A DNA stretch of 64,000 bases, taken from NCBI RefSeq assembly GCF_016864015.1, contig NZ_CP045067.1, positions 1,833,001-1,897,000 on the forward strand, written 5' to 3'. Under the pieces are notes generated by a model. The model was not told the DNA's origin and made no database searches. It saw only the letters and a list, made by a program, of their open reading frames with translations. The DNA comes from Lacinutrix sp. WUR7 (GTDB taxonomy: Bacteria > Bacteroidota > Bacteroidia > Flavobacteriales > Flavobacteriaceae). Position numbers and translations under genes: made by a program. Of this stretch, positions 16,756-23,779 are shown in pieces (the stretch's first letter is position 1; each line of letters opens with the position of its first letter).

Positions 16756-18507
16756 TTATATTTCCTTGCCAAGAATGTCTTTGTAATATCTCTTGGCTAA
16801 TTGATCAGCTCTAGTTTCAATTTGATCATTTTCCCATGTTTCATTGTCATTTACAAATTGATTCATCCAAGTAAAAGAAGACTTTTTATAGATGCTTTTT
16901 TTCTCAAGATAGCTTAGGTTTCCTGCTTTACCATTTAGTTTCTCTTCTAATAATATTAAATTACCAATATTGAAAGTATTTCCTCCTGTAGATTCAGAAA
17001 CAATATGCTCAATACTTCCTAGATCAGAAAAAACTTCTTCATTCTCAAAAAAAGAATTTAGCTTTTGTATAGTATATTTTGTCTTAACATTACTTGGCTT
17101 TGCTTTTTTAGTAAATGTTAAGGAAGTAAAACCTTTAGAGAATTGTTCAAAGTCGGGAAATAATTTATTTAAAGGTTCAATTAGTAGTTCATCAATCTTA
17201 TTTTGTGCTTCAGTTTTACTTGCACATTTCCTTAAGTTAATTGAGAATTTAGCATAAATTGATTCGAAACGACTTGCTCTTCCTGAAGTAATCGCATTAT
17301 AAGCATAGTGGAAGTTTTCTAAGAAGATTATTGTTTCTTTAAATTTTTTAGTAGAAATAAATCCTTTTTCTTTTACTTTAAATAAAGCAAGTAAAGCAAT
17401 TCTAACTTGAACTATATTAAAATAATTCATTAAAACATTTAAACTTTGAACTAACCAAAAGTATTCTTTTCGGTTATCATAATCTTCTCTTCTAGGGTTT
17501 ACAATTTTTATATAATCGTTTGCATTGTCTTCAATCTCTAACAGAAATTGTTTATATCTATCTTTTGTTTTTGGTTTTACTTCTTTTAAGAAATCATCAT
17601 ATAATTTTGTTCCAGAAGATTTTTTATATGTTGATACCCAGAAATGTCTGTAATATGTAGCTAAACCAACAGATTCTTTCCGAGATATTAAAATTTTCTT
17701 TATTTCTGCCCATTTTACTTCTGCATAGTCTGCAGAACCTTTTTCATCAACAATTTCAAATATTTTGTTCTTAATCAAGTCGACATGTGATAATTTTTTT
17801 CCTTTTGCATTTAGGATTTCAAATATCATGTTGGCATTTTCTTTGTCTGGTGTTGAAATAGAAATAAAGGTTGTTCCTAAAACTTGATCTCTAATTACTT
17901 TTAGTATATCAACATATTTCAACTGATCAACTTGTTCACTTCCTATCTTTTTCTTTAAATATGCTCTAAGGTTCTTCTCTTCTAATCTATTGTATAGATA
18001 ATTAAAAGAATCTTTAATACATTCCTCTTCTTCAGTAGATGTTTCTTGTGCATCATTCTTTATTCTATCTTGTATGTAGAATGAAAAGTATGGGTAATGT
18101 GTTTTACTTTCTAAGATTCTAATATCATCTCCATCATCATTTTGAGTCATTATGTATCTAAAAACTTGTTCGCTAAGGACATCTTCATTGATACTACGAA
18201 ACCTGTCAGAAAGAGCCGAGAATAAAATTGTAATAGTTGTTATTCTTTGTTGTCCATCCACAACATAAATATATTGATCTTTATCACCTGTCTCAGAATA
18301 ATCACCAATAAAAAGCATTGTTCCTAAAAAATAGCTTTTGGATTCCAATTTCTCATCTTTTAGTACTAAACAATTTAACATGTCGTCAATAAATTCTTGA
18401 TAGTTTTTTTTATCCCAAGAATATTCTCTTTGAAATCTTGGTATTGAAAATTGACTTCCTGATATTAATAATGATTTTATACTTCTGTCTTTAGGTTTTA
18501 TATTCAT
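16756..18507 (-). CDS. DUF262 / DUF1524 (GmrSD-like) nuclease-type protein
   Basis: The 583-residue protein has the DUF262 N-terminal pattern FSIPRFQREYSWDKKNYQEF (residues 20-39) and the NTP-binding-type motif VVDGQQRIT (82-90). Its C-terminus has a DUF1524-like HNH region: IEHIVSES (from residue 499), then NIGNLILLEEKLNGKAGN. This architecture, in one chain, is that of GmrSD-type modification-dependent restriction enzymes and of SspE-like defence nucleases. The HNH core is slightly off consensus (no Pro after EHI). It lies alone at the downstream end of an accessory block. An anti-phage role is inferred from family. Confidence 0.8.
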   Translation of the reverse strand: MNIKPKDRSIKSLLISGSQFSIPRFQREYSWDKKNYQEFIDDMLNCLVLKDEKLESKSYFLGTMLFIGDYSETGDKDQYIYVVDGQQRITTITILFSALSDRFRSINEDVLSEQVFRYIMTQNDDGDDIRILESKTHYPYFSFYIQDRIKNDAQETSTEEEECIKDSFNYLYNRLEEKNLRAYLKKKIGSEQVDQLKYVDILKVIRDQVLGTTFISISTPDKENANMIFEILNAKGKKLSHVDLIKNKIFEIVDEKGSADYAEVKWAEIKKILISRKESVGLATYYRHFWVSTYKKSSGTKLYDDFLKEVKPKTKDRYKQFLLEIEDNANDYIKIVNPRREDYDNRKEYFWLVQSLNVLMNYFNIVQVRIALLALFKVKEKGFISTKKFKETIIFLENFHYAYNAITSGRASRFESIYAKFSINLRKCASKTEAQNKIDELLIEPLNKLFPDFEQFSKGFTSLTFTKKAKPSNVKTKYTIQKLNSFFENEEVFSDLGSIEHIVSESTGGNTFNIGNLILLEEKLNGKAGNLSYLEKKSIYKKSSFTWMNQFVNDNETWENDQIETRADQLAKRYYKDILGKEI

Positions 18508-18558
18508 AACTTTTTTGTCTTCCTTTAATGTTGATTGATATACGGTTTCTCATATTGC

Positions 18559-18756
18559 ACCTAACGTCTCCGTATATGAAACGTAGCGTATAAAAAGACG
18601 CTTTCGTTTCGGATTATACACGAGCCGAATTTTTAAATTTTTCTTTTTATCTTTATTTTGCTAAAAGTCAAATTTAAAAATTTGGCGGTCTTTGCAAATT
18701 CACACAAACCTCTCGGAAAGCCTATGATAGCTATGTTTTATGTACATTGTTGTGGG
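18559..18756. repeat. large nested imperfect palindrome between two accessory genes
   Basis: Outer arms 18572-18587 and 18730-18745 pair over 13 of 16 positions. Inner arms 18624-18640 and 18670-18686 pair over 16 of 17. A middle pair (gctttc near 18600, gaaagc near 18716) adds to the fold. The left end carries CTAACGTCTCCG, close to CTAACGGTCTCGG in the palindrome at 20979-21100. It separates the DUF262 gene from the Cas2-like gene and fills the gap between them. Confidence 0.65.
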
Positions 18757-18763
18757 TGGTTTT

Positions 18764-19024
18764 TTATTTTTTTCGACTGTCTTTGAGATAATCCCAGACT
18801 TTAGTGTTCATTCTTCCATAATAATTTGTATTACTAATTTCAATGATAAGAATACTTTTGTTTTCATATCCTTCTGTCAACTTATCATAAATTTGTTTAG
18901 GTGTCAAATCTGTCGTAATAATCCAATTATCAGAGAAATATTTTACCCATTCTCCAATTACTTTAACTCTATTTTCAAAAATAGACCTGTCCGATTCGTT
19001 ATATTGTATTAGATATGTTTTCAT
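18764..19024 (-). CDS. small Cas2-like / SinR-family protein
   Basis: The 86-residue protein begins MKTYLIQYNESDRS and continues EWVKYFSDNWIITTDLTPKQIYDKL, the layout of small ferredoxin-fold proteins annotated as SinR family or Cas2-like. Its ATG overlaps the upstream gene's stop by one base (TAATG), so the two are translationally coupled. No CRISPR array or cas1 is nearby, so a CRISPR role is unlikely; a role as an antitoxin, RNA-binding or modifier protein is speculation. Family recognition rests on the N-terminal strand and the W-I-V/I-T-D segment. Confidence 0.65.
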   Translation of the reverse strand: MKTYLIQYNESDRSIFENRVKVIGEWVKYFSDNWIITTDLTPKQIYDKLTEGYENKSILIIEISNTNYYGRMNTKVWDYLKDSRKK

Positions 19025-19797
19025 TACGCTACAACTTTTTTAATTTGATACTGTGTTTTAAATTCAGTTAGTCGTGGTTTCCAAATGCCTGTCCACTCCA
19101 TCTCAATTTTAAAAGAAATTGGTTTATGATTTTGTGCATATAGCCCAAAAGTAGCGTACCAAATTCCTTTTAGTTGTTCTTTATTGCTTTCTATTTCTCC
19201 AATTATAATTTTTGAAGGTGTTTTAATAGTTTGAGAGTCTGGTGTGGATACTTTTTCTGGTGCGGTTATTATAATCAAATCAATAAGCTTTTTTGAACCA
19301 ACTGGTAAAACCATAGATGTTGATTCAGTTCCATTCCATTCAAATGGTTTTCCATAACATTCTATTGGTTGAACTATAGTTGAGCCTTTTTCTTTAAATT
19401 CTAATTTTTCTAAAAATATTTCTGTGTTGATTGCTGGTAAATTCCCATCGTTCTTTATCTCAATTCTTGAAATATATCTATTGGCAAGTAGATTATCATT
19501 AGACGAACCAGATTGTGAATTTGATAACAAATCTTCAACTGTCATTTGTGATGGTTCTGTGAAAGATAGTTTTGGTCTTTTCCAATATTCTCTCAAATCG
19601 TCTTTGAAAAGTGCTACCATTACAGCACAAAATGTGATTACTGCAGAAATTATAGAAATTATAAATCTATAATATTCCGACTTATTTAAAACTTCTGTAT
19701 CTGAATAGTGAGGTTGTAGTATTGTAATCGGAAAGTATAAACCTGCGAGATAACCAACCAATAAAGGAATTATCAATAAAAAGTATTTTTTCTTCAT
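19024..19797 (-). CDS. two-helix membrane protein with cytoplasmic beta-rich domain
   Basis: The 257-residue product has membrane helices at about residues 4-26 and 45-64, then DLREYWKRPKLSF and a soluble region with immunoglobulin-like strands (RYISRIEIKNDGNLPAINTE). I do not recognise a named family. It is the first gene of a two-gene unit with the Cas2-like protein (1-bp overlap). Upstream, 35 bp from its start, lies copy B of the repeated 245-bp module (19833-20078), which carries a consensus -7 promoter box reading toward this gene. Confidence 0.7.
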   Translation of the reverse strand: MKKKYFLLIIPLLVGYLAGLYFPITILQPHYSDTEVLNKSEYYRFIISIISAVITFCAVMVALFKDDLREYWKRPKLSFTEPSQMTVEDLLSNSQSGSSNDNLLANRYISRIEIKNDGNLPAINTEIFLEKLEFKEKGSTIVQPIECYGKPFEWNGTESTSMVLPVGSKKLIDLIIITAPEKVSTPDSQTIKTPSKIIIGEIESNKEQLKGIWYATFGLYAQNHKPISFKIEMEWTGIWKPRLTEFKTQYQIKKVVA

Positions 19798-19832
19798 TTA
19801 TGTTAGTTTTTCGTTTTTTTTTAAAATTACCC

Positions 19833-20078
19833 ACAACTCTTTATATAGTAACTTTTATTAATAATATCCAATAAATAAAACATATTATAGTTAGTTTACC
19901 GTTGCTTATATCCTATAAAGTCGTGCTAAACAAACCTACAACTTCCAAAAACTAAATGAAATACGTACTTCTACGTATTTTTGGTTTGGTTTAATATTTC
20001 AAATGTAATTTTATTCTTATCAAGAAACTTACGGTTTCCCGTACAGGCTAAGTTTTAGTGTGATTTTTTTATGTGTGC
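19833..20078 (-). repeat. 245-bp upstream module, copy B
   Basis: It is nearly collinear with 21682-21924 (copy D), and its first part matches 22587-22650 (copy E). On the minus strand it contains TACATTTG (20007-20000), a consensus -7 box, followed by a hairpin AATACGTA-loop-TACGTATT (19960-19979) and the segment GGAAGTTGTAGGTTTG. It sits 35 bp in front of the membrane-protein gene. Confidence 0.8.
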
Positions 20079-20081
20079 TAA

Positions 20082-20219
20082 GGTTTTGTGTATCAGAAAT
20101 TTGTGTGTTTTGTAAGGGGCGCTGTATGTAACAAGCTTTTAAAACAGGCGTTTGCCTTAGCTAAATCGGGGATGAAATATGATGGAAACTATAGAAGTGT
20201 TTTAAATAATTTAAATTAA
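20082..20219 (+). pseudogene. transposase C-terminal remnant (family uncertain)
   Basis: A stop-to-stop frame of 45 codons encodes ...VRGAVCNKLLKQAFALAKSG and ends KYDGNYRSVLNNLN. The pattern NKLLKQAFAxAKSG followed by Y-D-x-N-Y looks to me like the C-terminus of a Bacteroidetes IS-encoded transposase (IS110/IS116-like is my best guess). No start codon or upstream part remains; the frame begins right where module copy B ends. The rest of 20220-20371 shows nothing I can identify beyond an AT-rich inverted repeat near 20255. Confidence 0.4.
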
Positions 20220-20371
20220 TAATTACTTGTTTTTTAACACAGTTCTTGGAAAGCAGCAGATTTATATATGCTGTTTTTCGGTTTAAAACGAAGATAGCAG
20301 AAAAGAAACAAACTTAAAGTTTAACTCTTAACTGCTATTTTTTATATACTTGGGTAGACTACGCATTTTTT

Positions 20372-20875
20372 TCAGAATATACTATTAAAAATATATTCAT
20401 AAAAATTAATATAATTTAAATGATAAGTCATTGATATTATTAAGAAATGAATTATCCCAAAAAGCATAAATGTAATAAGCCATTTATAACTCTTTTTTAA
20501 TTTCATATTAAGTTTTATAACAAAAAAAGTTAATAAAAGAATTATTACAAAGAACATAATGGTATGTCCAATTTGCATGTCTAGATTTCCATTACAAAGA
20601 GGAAATATTATATTGAATAATAGGCCTAATGTTATTGCATAAATTGAAACTATAATTCCGTAAATCAATGTGTTTAATCTTTTTTTATTCCTTAACAAAT
20701 ATGCTATAGTCAAAATAATTATACTATAAATTAATGCACTAGGAATTAAATAAATTAGACTTCCTATTTTTTTACTTATTAAAAAAAGATTAAACCTTGA
20801 AATAAACCATATTAATATTGTTGCTGTTACGTTTATTTTTAAAAACCATAAAAGGTATGGTTGCTTAATTTTCAA
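20372..20875 (-). CDS. small integral membrane protein, unknown
   Basis: The 167-residue protein is almost wholly hydrophobic, with about five membrane helices (roughly 9-30, 36-60, 70-92, 101-123, 132-155). Lys/Arg-rich loops (RNKKRLN, NMKLKKSYK) lie between helices. No motif is recognisable. Its AT content is high even for this genome. It lies between the large palindrome at 20979-21100 and the transposase remnant, as a single-gene unit of the accessory block. Confidence 0.6.
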   Translation of the reverse strand: MKIKQPYLLWFLKINVTATILIWFISRFNLFLISKKIGSLIYLIPSALIYSIIILTIAYLLRNKKRLNTLIYGIIVSIYAITLGLLFNIIFPLCNGNLDMQIGHTIMFFVIILLLTFFVIKLNMKLKKSYKWLITFMLFGIIHFLIISMTYHLNYINFYEYIFNSIF

Positions 20876-20978
20876 AATTAACTGTATTGTAAATTTTTGA
20901 ATTTGTTATTAATGATAAGCTTTTAACGGTGCTATTATTCTTAGTAATTATTTTTGTCATCTTGTTTGTTTTATTATT

Positions 20979-21100
20979 ACTAACGGTCTCGGCTATGATT
21001 TCGTTGTGGAATCATCCGCAGGACTATTCCGCTGAGAAATCAGCCGTTGATTTATACTTTTATTTTGGTGTGGCACAAAACCACAATGAATTATAGCCAG
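20979..21100. repeat. large imperfect palindrome between two accessory genes
   Basis: Left arm 20991-21009 (GGCTATGATTTCGTTGTGG) pairs with right arm 21081-21098 (CCACAATGAATTATAGCC) with a few mismatches and one unpaired base. The left flank is CTAACGGTCTC. The fold, flanks and position resemble recombination-site palindromes between gene cassettes, but no exact integron R-box was found. Confidence 0.65.
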
Positions 21101-21107
21101 TAATTAT

Positions 21108-21662
21108 TTATTTCATGGACGTCCATTTCTCTAAACTTATTTCCCTAATGGGATATGCAGGATTCTTAAAAGTCCATTCGTTGTCAATCCATTTCTTTAC
21201 TGTGCTAAACAGAATTGAGTCAAGTCCGTTTGCAACCTCACTTCGTCGTACCCACATATAAATTTCAGCATCAAAATCAGCCTTTTTAGAAGGTTCAATA
21301 TATAAGCAGCCAAGCACTTGACTTTCATCAAGGCTTACAACAGTATACGCAAACGAACTTCGCATTTGGAACTCTTTTTGATGCCATCCCAAATCAATCA
21401 AATCCTGTTCGAATGATAAATCCTCTGTTGGCCAGTTCCATACTGGAAGGAACATTTCTTGTAAATGGCTAAGACTTGTCATAACCGCGTCATAATCTTT
21501 TACAACGTCATTAACTGTCAGCATTCTAATTCTGAATTGTTGATTCTCAAGTGTATCAGGGACTTTAAAATCCGCAGGTACAAATGAGTTGCTTTGAGAG
21601 ATAACTATTTGTGGAAGCACAAATAAAATAATTGTTGTCAGAATAATTATTGATTTTTTCAT
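21108..21662 (-). CDS. GNAT-like acetyltransferase with signal peptide
   Basis: The 184-residue product starts with an export signal (hydrophobic residues 5-18, then VISQSNS). The remainder has a GNAT-like layout: FRIRMLTVNDV at the start, FAYTVVSLDESQVLGCLYI as the central strands, and AEIYMWVRRSEV before a C-terminal helix. An exported GNAT would have no acetyl-CoA in the periplasm, so either it works differently or the N-terminus is an acquired signal. The 245-bp module copy D begins 20 bp upstream. Confidence 0.65.
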   Translation of the reverse strand: MKKSIIILTTIILFVLPQIVISQSNSFVPADFKVPDTLENQQFRIRMLTVNDVVKDYDAVMTSLSHLQEMFLPVWNWPTEDLSFEQDLIDLGWHQKEFQMRSSFAYTVVSLDESQVLGCLYIEPSKKADFDAEIYMWVRRSEVANGLDSILFSTVKKWIDNEWTFKNPAYPIREISLEKWTSMK

Positions 21663-21681
21663 ATGGTTGGTGTTATTGGCT

Positions 21682-21924
21682 ACAACTACTTATATAATAA
21701 CTTTTATTAATAATACCCAGTAAGTAAATCTGGTTATAGTAGATGTACTATTATATATCCTGTATCATCGTTGTAAACAAGCCTACAAATTCCCTAAACT
21801 AAATAAAATACGTACTTCTGCGTATTTTTGGTTTGTTTATCAATTCAAATGTAATTTTATTCTTATCAAGAACCTTACGGTTTCCCCTACAGGCTAAGCT
21901 TTAGTGTGATTTTTTTATATGTGC
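21682..21924 (-). repeat. 245-bp upstream module, copy D
   Basis: It matches copy B (19833-20078) over its length by eye. It has the same minus-strand box TACATTTG (21853-21846) and the hairpin at about 21807-21826, here with one G-T pair. It starts 7 bp after the stop of the outer-membrane gene and ends 20 bp before the GNAT start. Confidence 0.8.
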
Positions 21925-21931
21925 AACGTTT

Positions 21932-22555
21932 TTATAATGCAATCATTAATATAATTCCGATGGAGTTTAGGTTTTTCATTTTCTGATTGTCATTTATTCC
22001 AGAATTATTATTTGACTCAAATTGACTAAAATCTGATTGTCCATTATAATTAATTCCTGCGCTAAAATTGTCGAACATATCAAATACAAAACCAATTCCA
22101 ATTTGTGCACCAAAATTCCAACCGTCATAAATGTCTTTTTGAGTGTCATTTAGAAAACGATATTCATCTTTAAGGATGGTTTGTCCGTAAAATCCTAAAT
22201 TCCCAAATACTCTAAATTTTTCCGATAATTTAGAACCAACAGTAAATAATAACGGAACTTTTAGTAATGTTCTTTCGTGGTAGAAGTTGCCAACAGAATT
22301 AAATCCATTACCTGACAATTCATTCATTCCAATTCCAGTAGCGATTCCGAATTTTTGATTTAGGTTATAATTCAAAAGTAATTCTCCGCTGTTGCTACTC
22401 AGATTATAATTTGGTTCGTTATCGTTTTCCACAATTCCGTACCCAATTCCTCCATAACCAATAAGATCAAACTTTGATTTTTTTTCATCTTGAGCCTGTG
22501 TCAAATTAAAGGTCAAAATGAAAGTAAGTAGTAAAATGTAATTCGCTTTTTTCAT
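21932..22555 (-). CDS. outer-membrane beta-barrel protein
   Basis: The 207-residue product has a signal peptide ending LTQAQDE, then alternating strands such as YGGIGYGIVENDNEPNY and FGIATGIGMNELSGNGF, and a final hydrophobic strand (SIGIILMIAL). This fits a small PorT/OmpW-like eight-stranded barrel; no specific family is evident. It is the first gene of the accessory block, with a partial module (copy E) 32 bp upstream. Confidence 0.75.
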   Translation of the reverse strand: MKKANYILLLTFILTFNLTQAQDEKKSKFDLIGYGGIGYGIVENDNEPNYNLSSNSGELLLNYNLNQKFGIATGIGMNELSGNGFNSVGNFYHERTLLKVPLLFTVGSKLSEKFRVFGNLGFYGQTILKDEYRFLNDTQKDIYDGWNFGAQIGIGFVFDMFDNFSAGINYNGQSDFSQFESNNNSGINDNQKMKNLNSIGIILMIAL

Positions 22556-22586
22556 TAATTTTCGTTTTTTTGTTCATGTTGCACAA

Positions 22587-22650
22587 GTCGTTGTAAACAA
22601 ATCTACAACTTCCAAAAGCTAAATAAAATACGTACTTCTACGTATTTTTT
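22587..22650 (-). repeat. upstream module, partial copy E
   Basis: About 64 bp match the left part of copies B and D, including the perfect hairpin AATACGTA-CTTC-TACGTATT and the segment GGAAGTTGTAGATTTG on the minus strand. The promoter-like half of the module is missing. Confidence 0.75.
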
Positions 22651-22732
22651 ATACACAAAAAAAGCACCTCTAAAAGAGAAAGCTTTGTGTCATTTAGGAT
22701 ACACGATGTATTATGCCGTATTCGTTTTTCCT

Positions 22733-23167
22733 TTATGCTAAAGGAACAATAAGTACTGGTGTTTTAGATTTTTTTACAATTTGTCTAGAGACGCTTCCAA
22801 AAAATGCTTTATAAAGAAAACTATGTTCCTGGTGGCCAGTTATAATTAAATCTATATGTAATTTCTTAGCTTCCTCCATGATCATTTCTATGGTTGCTCC
22901 TTGTACCAGTAAACCATCGGCATCCACTCCTTTTTTCTTAAACATTTCTGCGTATGCTTCAAGTTGTTTGTGTTCTGTTCTCAATTCTGTGGCACGGTTA
23001 TCTCGTATGTATTGTGGGCCAACATCGTAACCTACAAAATCGGGATCCGGAGCAGCAATATGTATGAACCATATTTTGGAGTCAAATTTTTCAGCCAGTT
23101 GCAATGCTTTATCTATTAGTAATTGTTCATTGTCATGAAAGTCTACGGTAACTAAAATGTTTTTCAT
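22733..23167 (-). CDS. universal stress protein, UspA family
   Basis: The 144-residue single-domain protein begins MKNILVTVDFHDNEQLL and ends GSVSRQIVKKSKTPVLIVPL. The middle holds ITGHQEHSFLYKAFFGS, the G-x2-G-x9-GS-type ATP-binding loop of the family with the first glycine of the pattern preserved. It is cytoplasmic and probably aids stress survival; the binding partner is unknown. A T-rich hairpin around 22661-22685 may end its transcript. Confidence 0.92.
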   Translation of the reverse strand: MKNILVTVDFHDNEQLLIDKALQLAEKFDSKIWFIHIAAPDPDFVGYDVGPQYIRDNRATELRTEHKQLEAYAEMFKKKGVDADGLLVQGATIEMIMEEAKKLHIDLIITGHQEHSFLYKAFFGSVSRQIVKKSKTPVLIVPLA

Positions 23168-23305
23168 ATCTCTAATTTTTATTACACACCTCTTTTAAAT
23201 ACATCTAGTACTAATGTATTTGTTGGACTTGAATTTGGTAAGAAATGGATAGCTAAAGTTATTGAATTTATTCTTTATTTACACATGAAGCAATGCATTC
23301 CTAAA

Positions 23306-23713
23306 CTATTCTTCAGCATCCGCCAACTTCTTCGTATCCACATACTGTTGAAAATGAATAATGTCTCCTTCGTCATTAAGCGTCCATAGATGTGCGGCTT
23401 GTGCATTATAACTCTTTCCGGTTGCTTTTACTTTAGCATCATAGCGGAGTGTAGCTAATACCATGTTGTTTTGCATGCCGTACACTTTTACATCTTGTAA
23501 TTCAAAGTGATCGTGGTTGGTGCCAAGACGTGCAAAAACGCCTTCTAGAATAGCATCTGGACCAACATAAGGGTTGCCATCTGCAAGGGAATTGCTTTCG
23601 GCTTCGTTCCATGCCATTTTAGGATGCATCAATCCTAGAACGGTGGGCATATCACCCGTTGCAAAAGCGTTATACAACGTGTCAATGACTTGCATGTTTT
23701 GTTTTGTCTTCAT
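23306..23713 (-). CDS. SnoaL-like / NTF2-fold protein
   Basis: The 135-residue protein starts with VIDTLYNAFATGDMPTVLGL and continues MHPKMAWNEAES, the usual opening of SnoaL-like NTF2-fold proteins, and ends with HLWTLNDEGDIIHFQQYVDT. No signal peptide is visible. Such proteins are cytoplasmic, with roles from small isomerases to ligand binding; function here is open. It lies between the stress protein and an exported peptidase, all on the minus strand, with gaps too long to claim an operon. Confidence 0.85.
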   Translation of the reverse strand: MKTKQNMQVIDTLYNAFATGDMPTVLGLMHPKMAWNEAESNSLADGNPYVGPDAILEGVFARLGTNHDHFELQDVKVYGMQNNMVLATLRYDAKVKATGKSYNAQAAHLWTLNDEGDIIHFQQYVDTKKLADAEE

Positions 23714-23779
23714 GATTTTTATTTTAATTAGATGTCTGTTTTTTTAATACCTAGTAGGACATGATTTTATAGCTACGTA

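Noticed and set aside
18740-19012. Plus-strand frame of 90 codons over the Cas2-like gene
   Set aside because: The opposite strand has the coupled TAATG gene pair and a recognisable fold pattern; this frame has neither.
18764-19024. CRISPR-Cas adaptation gene (cas2)
   Set aside because: No cas1, effector genes or regularly spaced repeats exist in the window; Cas2-like folds occur outside CRISPR systems.
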